DNA of 64,000 nucleotides from Kribbella voronezhensis (GTDB taxonomy: Bacteria; Actinomycetota; Actinomycetes; Propionibacteriales; Kribbellaceae): the NCBI RefSeq assembly GCF_004365175.1, contig NZ_SOCE01000002.1, forward strand, positions 1,178,001-1,242,000, read 5' to 3'. Position 1 is the stretch's first letter; each line of letters starts with the position of its first letter. Under the pieces are notes generated by a model. The model saw nothing but the letters and a program-made list of their open reading frames with translations, searched no databases and had not been told where the DNA came from. This document shows, in pieces, positions 9,254 to 19,569 of this stretch. Position numbers and translations under genes: made by a program.

Positions 9254-10033
9254 TCAGCGCCGGGGCGGTTTGGTCCGCGAGCGGCGGATGGTGTCGCGCT
9301 GGGTCTCGCCGACGGCGCGCTCGTAGGCGAGCACGAGGCCCTGGATCGTCACCGGCTTGAAGCGCTCGACGAGTTGCTGGATGTGCTCGGGCGGCCCACC
9401 GGAATCGCGGTAGTGCGGCCAGACCTTGGTCCGGAACACCTCGGTGAGTTCCTCGGCGATCGCGCGGCCGTGGTCGGCGAAGATCCGCCCGGCGTCGAGC
9501 ACGGCCTCCACCGGCAGGTCGAGGTCGAGCAGTTCCACCCCGAGGCTGAGATGCGCGGTCGCCACCTGGAACACGTCCTCGTCCGGCGTCGGCTCCACCA
9601 CCCCGAGGGCGACCAGCATCTCGATGTCGTCGTCGGTCAGGTCGCGACCGGTACGGCGTACGAGGGTCGCGCGGTCCAGCGTCTCGGGCAGGTCGCGCAT
9701 CCACGGCGTCAGCAGGGTGCGGTGCAGCGCGATGTCCTGCGGGGTCGCGTCGGTGGGGATCCGGTCCAGGTAGCCCTCGATCGCGGAGAGCGTGAACCCG
9801 TGCGCCTGCAGCTCACGGACCAGGTCGAGGCGCGCGATGTGCTCGGGTCCGTAGTACCCGACGCGTCCACGGCGTACGGGTGGGGGAATCAGGCCCCGGC
9901 CGGCGTAGAAGCGCAGGGTGCGGACGGTCATGCCGACCCGGGCGGACAGTTCGTCGACGGTCAGCGTCGCTTCGTGCTCGCCACTCGGCGTGGGCTCGGC
10001 AGGAACGGGCGACAAGGGCCGTGACACAGGCAT
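9254..10033 (-). CDS. MerR family regulator, probable beta-oxidation regulator
   Basis: The 259-residue protein has an N-terminal MerR winged helix (residues ~30-100: LTVDELSARVGMTVRTLRFY, then GYYGPEHIARLDLVRELQ) and a long ~150-residue helical C-terminus without metal-binding Cys pairs, so it is not a metal sensor. ATG 10033 follows a -10-like TATGAT by seven bases on the minus strand, suggesting a leaderless transcript; ATG 10045 is an alternative start. It is divergent from thiolase-fadB, whose promoter has the MerR-type 19-bp spacer with a dyad. The same dyad lies at 2543-2563. I infer that it controls both operons, possibly sensing an acyl-CoA. Confidence 0.85.
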   Translation of the reverse strand: MPVSRPLSPVPAEPTPSGEHEATLTVDELSARVGMTVRTLRFYAGRGLIPPPVRRGRVGYYGPEHIARLDLVRELQAHGFTLSAIEGYLDRIPTDATPQDIALHRTLLTPWMRDLPETLDRATLVRRTGRDLTDDDIEMLVALGVVEPTPDEDVFQVATAHLSLGVELLDLDLPVEAVLDAGRIFADHGRAIAEELTEVFRTKVWPHYRDSGGPPEHIQQLVERFKPVTIQGLVLAYERAVGETQRDTIRRSRTKPPRR

Positions 10034-10057
10034 GGCGCAGATCATAGTGGGCAGCAC

Positions 10058-10088
10058 TTGTTCACTGTGACACCATCACTGTCATAAT
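10058..10088 (+). promoter_or_regulatory. MerR-type promoter/operator of the thiolase-fadB operon
   Basis: A -35 TTGTTC (10058-10063) and a -10 CATAAT (10083-10088) are 19 bp apart. The spacer holds ACTGTGACA-CCATC-ACTGTCA (10064-10084). This 31-bp layout is the same length as the one at 2535-2565 and shares all 16 bases of the two half-sites. The divergent merR gene begins 25 bases away. Confidence 0.78.
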
Positions 10089-10123
10089 CGGGATGCCCCT
10101 ACCGGTCTGACGACGGGATCAGC

Positions 10124-11346
<1,223 letters not shown>

Positions 11347-11350
<4 letters not shown>

Positions 11351-13488
11351 TCGACTGGAAGAACGACGACGGCGTCATCACCTTGACGATGGATGACCCC
11401 GGCGCGTCCGCGAACACCATGAACGACACGTATCTTGCCGCGATGGGCGCGACCGTGGAGCGCTTGCAGGCTGAGAAGGACACCATCAAGGGTGTCGTGA
11501 TCACCAGCGCCAAGCAGACCTTCTTCGCCGGTGGCAACCTGGAGATGCTGTCGCGGATCCAGCCGGAGAACGCGGCCGAGGTCTTCGCCACGATCGAGGA
11601 GGTCAAGCGGCAACTGCGCGCGCTGGAGACCCTCGGCGTACCGGTCGTTGCCGCGATCAACGGTGCTGCCCTCGGCGGCGGGCTGGAGATCGCGCTCGCC
11701 TGTCATCACCGGATCGTTGCCGATGACAACAGAATCGAGCTCGGCGTTCCCGAGGTGACGCTCGGCCTGCTCCCGGGCGGCGGCGGTGTCACCCGCACGG
11801 TCCGGATGCTCGGCCTTCAGGACGCGCTGCTGAAGGTCCTCCTTCAGGGCCAGCGGATGAAGCCGGCCCATGCCAAATCGGTCGGCATCGTCGACGAGAT
11901 CGTCCCGGCGGACGAACTGCTGAGCAGTGCCTACCGATGGATCGACGAGTACGACGGTGATGCCAAGCAACCGTGGGATCGTGACGGGTACAAGATCCCG
12001 GGCGGTACGCCGGCCTCGCCGAAGCTGGCCGCGTTCCTCCCCGCCTTCCCCGCGAATCTGCGCAAGCAACTGAAGGGCGCGCCCTACCCAGCACCCCGAG
12101 CGATCATGAGCGCTGCCGTCGAAGGCAGCCAGGTCGACTTCGCCACGGCTTCGCGGATCGAGTCCCGGTACTTCGTGGAGCTCGCGACCGGCCAGATCGC
12201 GAAGAACATGATCAACGCGTTCTTCTTCGAGCTCCAGGCGATCAACGCCGGAGCGTCGCGGCCGGCCGGCGTACCGCAGTACAAGGCTCGCAAGGTCGGC
12301 GTACTCGGTGCCGGGATGATGGGCGCGGGGATCGCGTATGTCTGCGCGAAGGCCGGTATCGAGGTCGTTCTCAAGGACGTCTCGCTGGAGGCTGCGGAGA
12401 AGGGCAAGGCGTACTCCGAGAAGCTGCTCGCCAAGCAACTGCAGAAGGGCCGGACGACGGCCGGCAAGGTCGAGGAGTTCCTCAGCCTGATCACGCCGAC
12501 CGCGGACCCGAACGACCTGGCCGGGTGCGACCTGGTGATCGAGGCGGTGTTCGAGAGCGAGGAGCTCAAGCAGAAAGTGTTCGCCGAGATCGCCGGCGTG
12601 GTCGAGCCCGACGCGTTGCTCTGCTCGAACACGTCGACGCTGCCGATCACCTCGCTCGCCGACGGGATCGACCGGCCGGACGACTTCGTCGGGATGCACT
12701 TCTTCTCGCCGGTCGACCGGATGCCGCTGGTCGAGCTGATCGTGGGGGAGAAGACCTCCGACCGGGCGCTCGCGCAGGCCTACGACGTGGTGCGGCAGAT
12801 CAAGAAGACACCGATCGTGGTCAACGACAGTCGTGGCTTCTTCACCTCCCGCGTCTTCGGCACGCTGGTGATGGAGGGTGCGGCGATGGTTGCCGAGGGC
12901 GTGAACCCGGTGACGATCGAGCGCGCCGCGACCCAGCTGGGCTTCCCGGCGCCGCCGCTGGCGATGCTCGACGAGGTGACGCTGACGCTGCCGATGAAGA
13001 TCCGCGATGCCGCGCGGGCGGCCGGGGACAGTGCGGGCGCCTTCGACGATCACCCGGGGATGGCGGTGGCCGACCGGCTGGTGAGCGAGTTCGACCGGCG
13101 CGGGAAGGCGGCCGGCGCAGGGTTCTACGACTATCCCGCGGACGGCCCGAAGCGCCTGTGGCCGGGATTGTGGGAGCACTTCGTCAAGGACGAGGTCGAT
13201 CCGCCCTTGATCGACCTGCAGGAGCGGCTCGCGTTCGCGATGTCGCTGGAGACGGTCAAGTGTCTCGACGAGGGCGTACTGCGCTCGGTTGCCGACGCCA
13301 ACATCGGCTCGATCCTCGGCATCGGCTTCCCACCCTTGCACGGCGGCGCGCTGCAGTACATCAACGCGTACGCCGGTGGGCTCGCCGGCTTCGTCGAGCG
13401 CGCCCGCGAGCTCGCCACGGCGTACGGGGAGCGGTTCGACCCGCCGGCGCTGCTGGTGAAGAAGGCGGAAGCGGGGGAGAAGTTCTGA
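11347..13488 (+). CDS. fadB: Multifunctional fatty-acid oxidation protein (enoyl-CoA hydratase / 3-hydroxyacyl-CoA dehydrogenase)
   Basis: The 713-residue protein has an N-terminal crotonase domain ([43 protein letters not shown] with a catalytic Glu). A linker leads to the NAD-binding domain [16 protein letters not shown] (~residue 317) and two C-terminal HAD domains with [16 protein letters not shown] (catalytic His). It converts trans-2-enoyl-CoA to 3-hydroxyacyl-CoA and then 3-ketoacyl-CoA for the upstream thiolase. The start overlaps the thiolase stop. Its own stop lies two bases from the stop of the convergent tetR gene. Confidence 0.93.
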
Positions 13489-13490
13489 GC

Positions 13491-14102
13491 TCAGGCCGGT
13501 CGGCGGCCGGGATCGGCGTAGCTGCCCAGGTAGGCGAGCGCCGCGTCGAGGGAATTGCGGAGCGGATCGGCCCGGCGCAGGGTCTGGCTGAGCAGTAGGC
13601 CGCCTTGGAGAGCAGCAAGGAGTGACTGCGCGAGAACGTCGGGGTCGGCGTCCTCGCGCAACTCTCCGCGCGCCCGCATCGTCTCCAGGCCGCGCCGGAA
13701 CAGGTCCAGCCACTGCTCGTACCCGGCGGCGAGGTCGGCGCGCGTCTCGGCGTCGGACTCCACCAGCTGACCGGCCAGCGAGCCGAAGTCGCAGCCGCCC
13801 TGGAAGTCTCGTGCGGCCTGCCGCTCGACGACCCGGTCCGCCCAGCGCTGCCAGGCTGCAAACGAATCGAGTTCGGGTGTCTGCTGCAGCCGCACCATCT
13901 TGTCGGCCTGCCAGGCGATGACGTCCTTGATCAGCGTCCGTTTGTCGCGGAAGTAGTGCGTCATCTGAGAGCCACTGACGCCGGCCGCCTTGCGGACATC
14001 CTCGATCTGCGTGCCGGCCACGCCCTGCTTCAGCACCAGGTCGGCTGCCACCGCCAGAATTCGTGCGCGGGTAGCCCGCCCTTTGGCGGTCAGCTCTGCC
14101 AT
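13491..14102 (-). CDS. TetR family regulator
   Basis: The 203-residue protein has an N-terminal HTH (KGRATRARILAVAADLVL, then IEDVRKAAGVSGSQMTHYF) and a helical C-terminal domain containing FQGGCDFGSLAGQLVESD, typical of a TetR_C subgroup common in actinobacteria. The gene converges on fadB with a 2-base gap. A dyad, TGGGAT-N4-ATCCCA, lies 22-37 bp upstream of its ATG and is its likely autoregulatory site. Whether it also acts on a neighbouring operon cannot be told from sequence. Confidence 0.87.
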   Translation of the reverse strand: MAELTAKGRATRARILAVAADLVLKQGVAGTQIEDVRKAAGVSGSQMTHYFRDKRTLIKDVIAWQADKMVRLQQTPELDSFAAWQRWADRVVERQAARDFQGGCDFGSLAGQLVESDAETRADLAAGYEQWLDLFRRGLETMRARGELREDADPDVLAQSLLAALQGGLLLSQTLRRADPLRNSLDAALAYLGSYADPGRRPA

Positions 14103-14123
14103 GGTGGCACTGTAACGCGGTAC

Positions 14124-14139
14124 TGGGATCGCAATCCCA
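14124..14139. promoter_or_regulatory. Probable TetR autoregulatory operator
   Basis: The inverted repeat TGGGAT-CGCA-ATCCCA has perfect 6-bp arms. It lies 22-37 bp upstream of the divergently read tetR start at 14102, where an autorepressor would bind. No experimental support is possible from sequence alone. Confidence 0.5.
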
Positions 14140-14396
14140 TAAAATTGTCATCAACTGCGCGCGAGCGTTCGAACCTGACGGTTGATGTCCATTTATGGCG
14201 ATATCGCCAGGTCCGTCAGCGTTTCGGTCTTGCGGACGAGCGGCTTTTCCGTCAGGGTGAAGCCGCTTCTCCAACGATTCACCCAGCGGTAATGTCGCAG
14301 GGTACCGGATGGTCGGCAGCTGCTGTACCCGAACTGTCACCACTCGGCACTGTTGCGATGTTCGAGTTAGTTGTAACGTGTCCGAAACCGGAGATG

Positions 14397-14411
14397 CTTA
14401 ACGCCGTTAAG
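14397..14411. promoter_or_regulatory. Palindromic operator candidate ahead of ABC operon 1
   Basis: CTTAACG-C-CGTTAAG is a perfect 15-bp palindrome, AT-rich for this genome, placed 57-72 bases before ATG 14469. Position and symmetry fit a repressor site. No cognate regulator gene lies directly beside it. Confidence 0.5.
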
Positions 14412-14468
14412 TAAATCCGGAACCGCTTGCGCCGCAGGGCCGCGGCGCCGCTTTCGGAGGTGTATTCC

Positions 14469-15746
14469 ATGCCTGCTCACCTGCCGTCGCCGGGAATGTC
14501 ACGGCGCGACCTGCTCAAGCGCACCGGCGGCCTGGCCGCCCTGGCCGCCTTCGCCGCTGCCTGTGGTGGCAATACCGGCCGGCCATCCGACTCCGGCGGC
14601 GGGAACAAGGTCAACCTGTCGCAGTGGTACCACCAGTACGGCGAGACCGGCACCAAGGAAGCCGCCCTGAAGTACGCCAAGGCCTACACCGACGCCAATG
14701 TCAGCGTGCAGTGGACGCCGGGTGACTACGGCAGCAAGCTGTCGTCCGGTCTGCTGTCGAACAAGGGGCCGGACGTCTTCGAGAGCCAGCTCAACATCGG
14801 CATGGTCAAGAGCAACCAGGTGGTCGCGCTGGACGACATCATCGCCGACGTCAAGGACGACTTCCAGCCGGGGGACCTGGCAACGAACACCGTCGACGGC
14901 AAGGTCTACGGCATCCGGATGATCGTCGACCCCCAGGTCATCTACTACCGCAAGAGCCTGCTGGACAAGGCCGGGATCAAGCCACCGGAGACGATGGACG
15001 ACCTCATCGCCGCGGCGAAGGAGCTGACCACCAACAAGGTGAAGGGCATCTTCGTCGGCAACGACGGCGGCCTGGCCCTCGGCGGCCCGGCGGTCTGGTC
15101 GTCCGGCGGCAGCTACCTGACCGACGACCACAAGCCCGGGTTCACCGGTGAGCGGGCGGCGCAGGCCTTCTCCAAGTTGCACGAGCTGTACGCGAGCAAG
15201 AGCGTCCTGCTCGGTTCGCCGACCGACTGGACCGACCCCGGGGCGATCAACCAGAACCTCTGTGCGATGCAGTGGATCGGCATGTGGGCGGTGCCGGGCA
15301 TGCAGAAGGTTCTCGGCGACGACCTCGGCGTGATCCCCTTCCCGAAGCTGGACGCCCAGGGCAAACCGGCGGTGTACTCCGGCGGCTGGACCCAGTTCGT
15401 CTCCGCGAAGAGCCCGAACGTGGACGCGGCGAAGAAGTTCGTCAAGTGGCTGTGGATCGACAAGCAGGACTTCCAGGAGGACTGGTCGCTGAACTACGGC
15501 TTCCACATCCCGCCCCGCAAGAGCCTGGCCGCCAAGGCTGCGAAGCTGCAGAACGGCGTCGCGGCCGACACCGTGAAGCTCAACGCCGACTACGGCCACA
15601 CCGACAACCCGGCCTGGACCCCGAAGATGGGTACGGCGTTCGGCGACATGCTCACCAACATCATCCGCAAGGGCGCCGACCCGGCCGGTGAGATCAGCAA
15701 GGCGGAGAAGACGGTCAACGCCGAGCTGAGCCGGCTGTTCGGATGA
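14469..15746 (+). CDS. Sugar ABC transporter substrate-binding lipoprotein
   Basis: The 425-residue protein begins with a Tat-type signal, SRRDLLKRTGGLAALAAF, ending at the lipobox Cys in AAACGG. It should be exported folded and lipid-anchored. The mature part is a family 1 extracellular binding protein (VNLSQWYHQYGETGTKEAAL at its start, then GPDVFESQLN and VYYRKSLLDKAGIKPPETMDDL-like segments). ATG 14469 has GGAGGT at 14455-14460. It overlaps the first permease gene (ATGA). An oligosaccharide or sugar ligand is inferred from family and from two MalF/MalG-type permeases. No ATPase gene follows, so a shared MsiK-like ATPase is expected. Confidence 0.9.
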   Translation: MPAHLPSPGMSRRDLLKRTGGLAALAAFAAACGGNTGRPSDSGGGNKVNLSQWYHQYGETGTKEAALKYAKAYTDANVSVQWTPGDYGSKLSSGLLSNKGPDVFESQLNIGMVKSNQVVALDDIIADVKDDFQPGDLATNTVDGKVYGIRMIVDPQVIYYRKSLLDKAGIKPPETMDDLIAAAKELTTNKVKGIFVGNDGGLALGGPAVWSSGGSYLTDDHKPGFTGERAAQAFSKLHELYASKSVLLGSPTDWTDPGAINQNLCAMQWIGMWAVPGMQKVLGDDLGVIPFPKLDAQGKPAVYSGGWTQFVSAKSPNVDAAKKFVKWLWIDKQDFQEDWSLNYGFHIPPRKSLAAKAAKLQNGVAADTVKLNADYGHTDNPAWTPKMGTAFGDMLTNIIRKGADPAGEISKAEKTVNAELSRLFG

Positions 15747-16696
15747 GCACGCGCACCGCGCCGGCCCCTGTCCCCAGGGAGTCGGCGCGGAGGGGCGCCC
15801 GGCGTACCAAAGGAATCGCGGGCAACACGCTGTGGTTCTGGCTGTTCGTCGGGCCGTTCGTGGTCGGGCTGCTGATCTTCTCCTACCTGCCGATCATCTG
15901 GAGTCTGATCCTCAGCTTCTTCGAGGCCTACAACACCGTCACCCCGTCGAAGTTCGTCGGCTTCGGCAACTACGTCGACATGCTCACCGACCACAACTTC
16001 CTGTCCAGCCTGGGCACGTTCACGCTGTTCGCGATCTTCATCGTGCCGCTGACGTTCGTGCTGTCGCTCGCCCTGGCGTTGCTGGTGAACCAGGTCAAGA
16101 TCGCCCGCGCCTTCTTCCGTTCGGTGTTCTTCCTGCCGACCGCCTGCTCGTACGTCGTGGCCTCGCTGATCTGGCGGTTGTCGATCTTCAACGGCGTCCG
16201 GTTCGGTCTGATGAACACGATCCTCGGCTGGTTCGGCATCGACGGGATCGCCTGGCTGTCCACGGTCGACCCGCCGTGGTACTGGATTCCCATCGTGACG
16301 GTGCGGCTGTGGCTGCAGCTCGGCTTCTACATGATCCTGTTCATCGCCGGCCTGCAACGCATCTCGCCTTCGCTGTACGAGGCGGCGTACGTCGACGGCG
16401 CCAAGCCTGGGTGGCAGACCTTCCGCTACATCACCCTGCCGCAGTTGCGGGCGACCTCGGTCGCCGTGCTGATCCTGAACCTGATCGCCGCCTACCAGGC
16501 GTTCGACGAGTTCTACAACCTGATCGGCAACGTGAACTTCGCCCGGCCGCCGCTGGTCTACCTGTACGGCATCTCGCTCGGCTCGATCCAGGACCTCGGC
16601 CACGGCTCGGCCGGTGCGCTGATCCTGGCCGTGATCATCATGTTGGTCACGCTGTTGCAGAACAAGATCTTCGGCTTCGGAAAGGCGGGCGACTGA
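15743..16696 (+). CDS. Sugar ABC transporter permease, MalF type
   Basis: The 317-residue membrane protein has about six transmembrane segments, the first near residues 30-55. It carries the EAA loop EAAYVDGAKPGWQTFRYITL (~residue 213), where the ATPase docks. The start overlaps the binding-protein stop in ATGA, and its stop overlaps the next permease start. It forms half of the translocation channel for the substrate delivered by the upstream lipoprotein. Confidence 0.9.
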   Translation: MSTRTAPAPVPRESARRGARRTKGIAGNTLWFWLFVGPFVVGLLIFSYLPIIWSLILSFFEAYNTVTPSKFVGFGNYVDMLTDHNFLSSLGTFTLFAIFIVPLTFVLSLALALLVNQVKIARAFFRSVFFLPTACSYVVASLIWRLSIFNGVRFGLMNTILGWFGIDGIAWLSTVDPPWYWIPIVTVRLWLQLGFYMILFIAGLQRISPSLYEAAYVDGAKPGWQTFRYITLPQLRATSVAVLILNLIAAYQAFDEFYNLIGNVNFARPPLVYLYGISLGSIQDLGHGSAGALILAVIIMLVTLLQNKIFGFGKAGD

Positions 16697-17580
16697 TGAC
16701 CGCCATCGATCGTACGACCGGCGCCCCGCAACCGATCGGCTACTCGCGCAGCACGCTCGGCCGGGTGGCCCTGGTTCTGCGCTGGATCGCGTTGTTCATC
16801 GCCGTGATCCTGTTCCTGCTGCCGTTCTATCTCGTACTGCGTAACGCGCTGTCCACCGAGTCGGACATCACCTCGCCGTCCTGGACGCTGTTCCCCAAGC
16901 ATCTGCAGTGGGGCAACATCAAGGAGTTGTTCAACGACACCCAGGTGCCGATGGCGAGAGCGCTGTACAACTCGGCCGTGGTCGGCGTTCTCGGGACGGC
17001 CGGGCAGTTGCTGCTGGCCTCGATGGCCGGCTACGGATTGGCGCGGATCCCTTATCGGCACGCCGACAAGGTGTTCTACGCGATCGTGGCGACGCTGATG
17101 ATCCCGGGTGCGGTGACGTTCATTCCCAGCTTCATCGTCGTGTCGTCTCTCGGCTGGGTGAGCACACTGCGGGGACTCATCATCCCGACGTTGTTCAGTG
17201 GGTTCGCGGCGTTCTTGTTCCGGCAGTACTTCCTCAATTTCCCCCGGGAACTCGAGGAGGCGGCGCGGGTCGACGGCGCGGGACATTTCGGGACGTTCTG
17301 GCGGATCGTGGTGCCGAACTCGCTGCCGTTCTTCGCCGCGCTGGCCGCCATCACCTTCATCGGCAACTGGAACTCGTTCCTGTGGCCACTCGTGATCGGC
17401 CAGGATTCCTCGTCCTGGACGATCCAGGTCGCCATGTCCACCTTCGTGACAGCGCAGACGATCAATATCCACGAGTTGTTCATGGCGGTGGCGGTGTCGA
17501 TCCTGCCGCTGGTCCTGATCTTCGCCTTCCTCCAGCGCTACCTGATCCAGGGCGTGACCCAGTCCGGTATCAAAGACTGA
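16696..17580 (+). CDS. Sugar ABC transporter permease, MalG type
   Basis: The 294-residue membrane protein has six predicted segments, starting ALVLRWIALFIAVILFLLPF, and the EAA loop LEEAARVDGAGHFGTFWRIV (~residue 192). The start codon ATG 16696 overlaps the preceding TGA. It completes the importer's channel. No ATP-binding subunit follows. The operon ends before a tandem-repeat region. Confidence 0.9.
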   Translation: MTAIDRTTGAPQPIGYSRSTLGRVALVLRWIALFIAVILFLLPFYLVLRNALSTESDITSPSWTLFPKHLQWGNIKELFNDTQVPMARALYNSAVVGVLGTAGQLLLASMAGYGLARIPYRHADKVFYAIVATLMIPGAVTFIPSFIVVSSLGWVSTLRGLIIPTLFSGFAAFLFRQYFLNFPRELEEAARVDGAGHFGTFWRIVVPNSLPFFAALAAITFIGNWNSFLWPLVIGQDSSSWTIQVAMSTFVTAQTINIHELFMAVAVSILPLVLIFAFLQRYLIQGVTQSGIKD

Positions 17581-17599
17581 AGAAGGACCTCGCTTCGCT

Positions 17600-17627
17600 C
17601 GGGCGGGTGGGGAATGCGCTTCGCCCG
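17600..17627. terminator. Weak hairpin after ABC operon 1
   Basis: CGGGCG (17600-17605) pairs with CGCCCG (17622-17627) across a 16-base loop, 20 bases after the permease stop. The stem is short and lacks a U-tract, so this is only a candidate terminator. Confidence 0.3.
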
Positions 17628-17758
17628 GTGATGGAGGTGAGAGCACTCCACTCGTAGTCCGGTGATGGAGGTGGGAGCGCTCCGCTCGCAGTCCGGTGAT
17701 GGAGGTGGGGGCGCTCCGCTCGCCGTCCGGTGGTGGACGGCGAGCGGGCTCCCGCGGC
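17625..17758. repeat. 34-bp tandem repeat, four copies
   Basis: Units start with CCGGTG at 17625, 17659, 17693 and 17727, an exact 34-bp period. The first three read roughly CCGGTGATGGAGGTG then GAGAGCACTCC, GGGAGCGCTCC or GGGGGCGCTCC then a CTCG run; the fourth is degenerate. The middle of each unit resembles the core of CebR/LacI-type boxes. It lies between two convergent gene ends, so a promoter role is unlikely. Confidence 0.75.
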
Positions 17759-17765
17759 GTACCGC

Positions 17766-18296
17766 CTATTCGGCGATCTGGTAGGTCGGGGTGATGATGG
17801 CGCGGGCCAGGGTGTGGAAGGCGAGGTTGAAGCTGACCACGGCCGGGCTGGCGTCGCCGTCGATGTCCAGTGCCTCGACGTCGATCGCGTGCACGACGAA
17901 GTAGTAGCGGTGCACCTGGTCGCCGGGCGGCGGGGCAGCGCCGCCGTACGCCTTGGTGCCGAAGTCGGTGCGGATGTGGAAGGCGCCGTTGTCGAGCCGC
18001 TCGGTCGTGCCCGCGCCGGTCGGCAGTTCGGTGACCGTGGCCGGCAGGCCGACCAGCACCCAGTGCCAGAAACCGGACGGCGTCGGCGCGTCCGGGTCGA
18101 AGCAGGTGACGACGAACCCCTTGGTCTCCGCCGGGAAGCCCTCCCAGCCGAGCTGCGGCGACCTGTTGCCACCGGCAAAGGCGTGGTCGTCGTCGAGCGG
18201 CTGACCGTCGGCGACATCGGTGCTGGTGACGGTGAAGGAGCCGGCCTTCGGGAGCAGTTCGTACGGGTCCGGGCTGACTGGCCGATCGAGCGACAT
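17766..18296 (-). CDS. YbhB/YbcL family Raf-kinase-inhibitor-like (PEBP) protein
   Basis: The 176-residue protein has the PEBP ligand-pocket signatures [20 protein letters not shown] (~residue 65) and [11 protein letters not shown] (~residue 128), with no signal peptide. PEBP proteins bind phosphate or phospholipid headgroups; bacterial members have no settled role. The start at 18296 is supported by GGAGGATC just upstream and removes an 18-residue extension. Its 3' end faces the 34-bp repeat array. Confidence 0.88.
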   Translation of the reverse strand: MSLDRPVSPDPYELLPKAGSFTVTSTDVADGQPLDDDHAFAGGNRSPQLGWEGFPAETKGFVVTCFDPDAPTPSGFWHWVLVGLPATVTELPTGAGTTERLDNGAFHIRTDFGTKAYGGAAPPPGDQVHRYYFVVHAIDVEALDIDGDASPAVVSFNLAFHTLARAIITPTYQIAE

Positions 18297-18474
18297 CCGT
18301 GATCCTCCGGATCTGTGGTCCGATGTGGTGATTCCGACATTACTGTCCACAGATCGCGGGATCGGTCCGGGGCGGGTTCGCCGGGATGCGAAGATCGTCC
18401 TTGGCCGCGTCCAGGCGGTCGCGCGCCGGAGTCGAGGGCTCCGGGGCGGTGAAGGCTAGTGGGAGGACCCTGCG

Positions 18475-19569
18475 GTGGAGGAGTACCTGGCCGGGATCGG
18501 CCCAGCGGACGAGGCAGCCATGCGAGCCGCCACGGAGCGTCAGCTCAGCCTGACGAAACCGGCCGGTTCCCTCGGCGTACTGGAGGAGTTGTCGATCCGC
18601 GTCGCCGGGATGACCGGGGTCTGCCCGCCCGAGGTGCCTGCGCCTGCCGTCGTCACGGTGTTCGCCGCTGACCACGGTGTGCACGCGCAGGGAGTCTCTC
18701 CGTGGCCGCAAGAGGTGACGGCCGCGATGCTGGCGAACTTCGCGGGTGGGGGCGCCGCGGTGAACGCCTTCGCGGCCAACAACCGCGTCGACGTTCGCGT
18801 CGTCGATGTCGGCGTCGCCTCGGATGTCGAGGCGCTGGACATCGTGCACGCGAAGGTGCGCGCCGGGACCCGCGATCTCTCCGTGGAGAACGCACTCTCG
18901 GACGACGAGGTCCGGGCCGCGATCGGGGTCGGCTTCGACCTGGCCGGCAAACTCGTCGGTGACGGCTATCGGTGCCTGCTGACCGGCGACATGGGCATCG
19001 CCAACACGACCGCGTCCGCTGCCTTGATCGCGACCTTCACCGGTGCGACGGCTGCCGATGTGACCGGCCGGGGCACCGGCATCGACGATGCGACGCTCGC
19101 CCACAAGACCGAGATCGTCTCGGCCGCGCTCGCGCGCCACGAAGTACCGGCGTCTGATCCGCTCGGTGCATTGGCGGCGTACGGCGGGTTGGAGCATGCC
19201 GCCCTCGCGGGGTACATCCTTGGTGGGGCAGCGCACCGGGTTCCGGTGATCCTGGATGGCGTGATCGCCGGCGCGGCCGCGCTGGTCGCCCAGGCGCTGC
19301 ATCCCGCCGCGATGGACTACTGCGTCGCCGGCCACCGTTCAGCTGAGCCCGGCCACGCGGTAGCCCTGAAAACGCTCGGCCTCCAGCCGCTCGTCGACCT
19401 GGATCTCCGGCTCGGCGAAGGCACCGGCGCCGTTCTGGCCTATCCCATCCTCACCTGCGCCGTCCGCGCTCTGACCGAAATGGCCACCTTCGAATCCGCC
19501 GGCATCACCTCGAACGAAGACCCCGCAGACGCCACCCCCGGCGCCTCCAGTGGTGGAGGGGTGGCGTGA
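18475..19569 (+). CDS. cobT: Nicotinate-nucleotide--dimethylbenzimidazole phosphoribosyltransferase
   Basis: The 364-residue CobT carries TKPAGSLGVLEEL near the N-terminus, VFAADHGVHAQGVSPWPQEV, GDMGIANTTAS (~residue 172), GHRSAEPGH and the C-terminal LGEGTGA with the catalytic Glu. It activates lower-ligand bases to alpha-ribotides in cobalamin assembly. GTG 18475 is supported by GGGAGG 10 bases upstream. The stop overlaps the next start (GTGA). No cobalamin riboswitch is visible in the short region upstream. Confidence 0.93.
   Translation: MEEYLAGIGPADEAAMRAATERQLSLTKPAGSLGVLEELSIRVAGMTGVCPPEVPAPAVVTVFAADHGVHAQGVSPWPQEVTAAMLANFAGGGAAVNAFAANNRVDVRVVDVGVASDVEALDIVHAKVRAGTRDLSVENALSDDEVRAAIGVGFDLAGKLVGDGYRCLLTGDMGIANTTASAALIATFTGATAADVTGRGTGIDDATLAHKTEIVSAALARHEVPASDPLGALAAYGGLEHAALAGYILGGAAHRVPVILDGVIAGAAALVAQALHPAAMDYCVAGHRSAEPGHAVALKTLGLQPLVDLDLRLGEGTGAVLAYPILTCAVRALTEMATFESAGITSNEDPADATPGASSGGGVA

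Larger units (their letters stand above)
14103..14468. other. Regulatory intergenic region upstream of ABC operon 1
   Basis: This 366-base gap has no convincing gene. It is rich in symmetry: TGGGAT-CGCA-ATCCCA (14124-14139, tetR side); the perfect 14-bp palindrome TGGCGATATCGCCA (14196-14209); a hairpin AGCGGCTT-N13-AAGCCGCT (14239-14267); and CTTAACG-C-CGTTAAG (14397-14411). The last sits 58 bp before the sugar-binding-protein start and could be an operator for a LacI/GntR-type regulator encoded elsewhere. Confidence 0.55.

Noticed and set aside
14239-14267. Intrinsic terminator in the gap before the first ABC operon
   Set aside because: The 8-bp stem has a 13-base loop and no U-tract, and no gene ends just upstream in that direction.
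18297-18474. Cobalamin riboswitch before cobT
   Set aside because: The gap is 178 bases and shows no B12-box-like sequence or the expected long folded leader.
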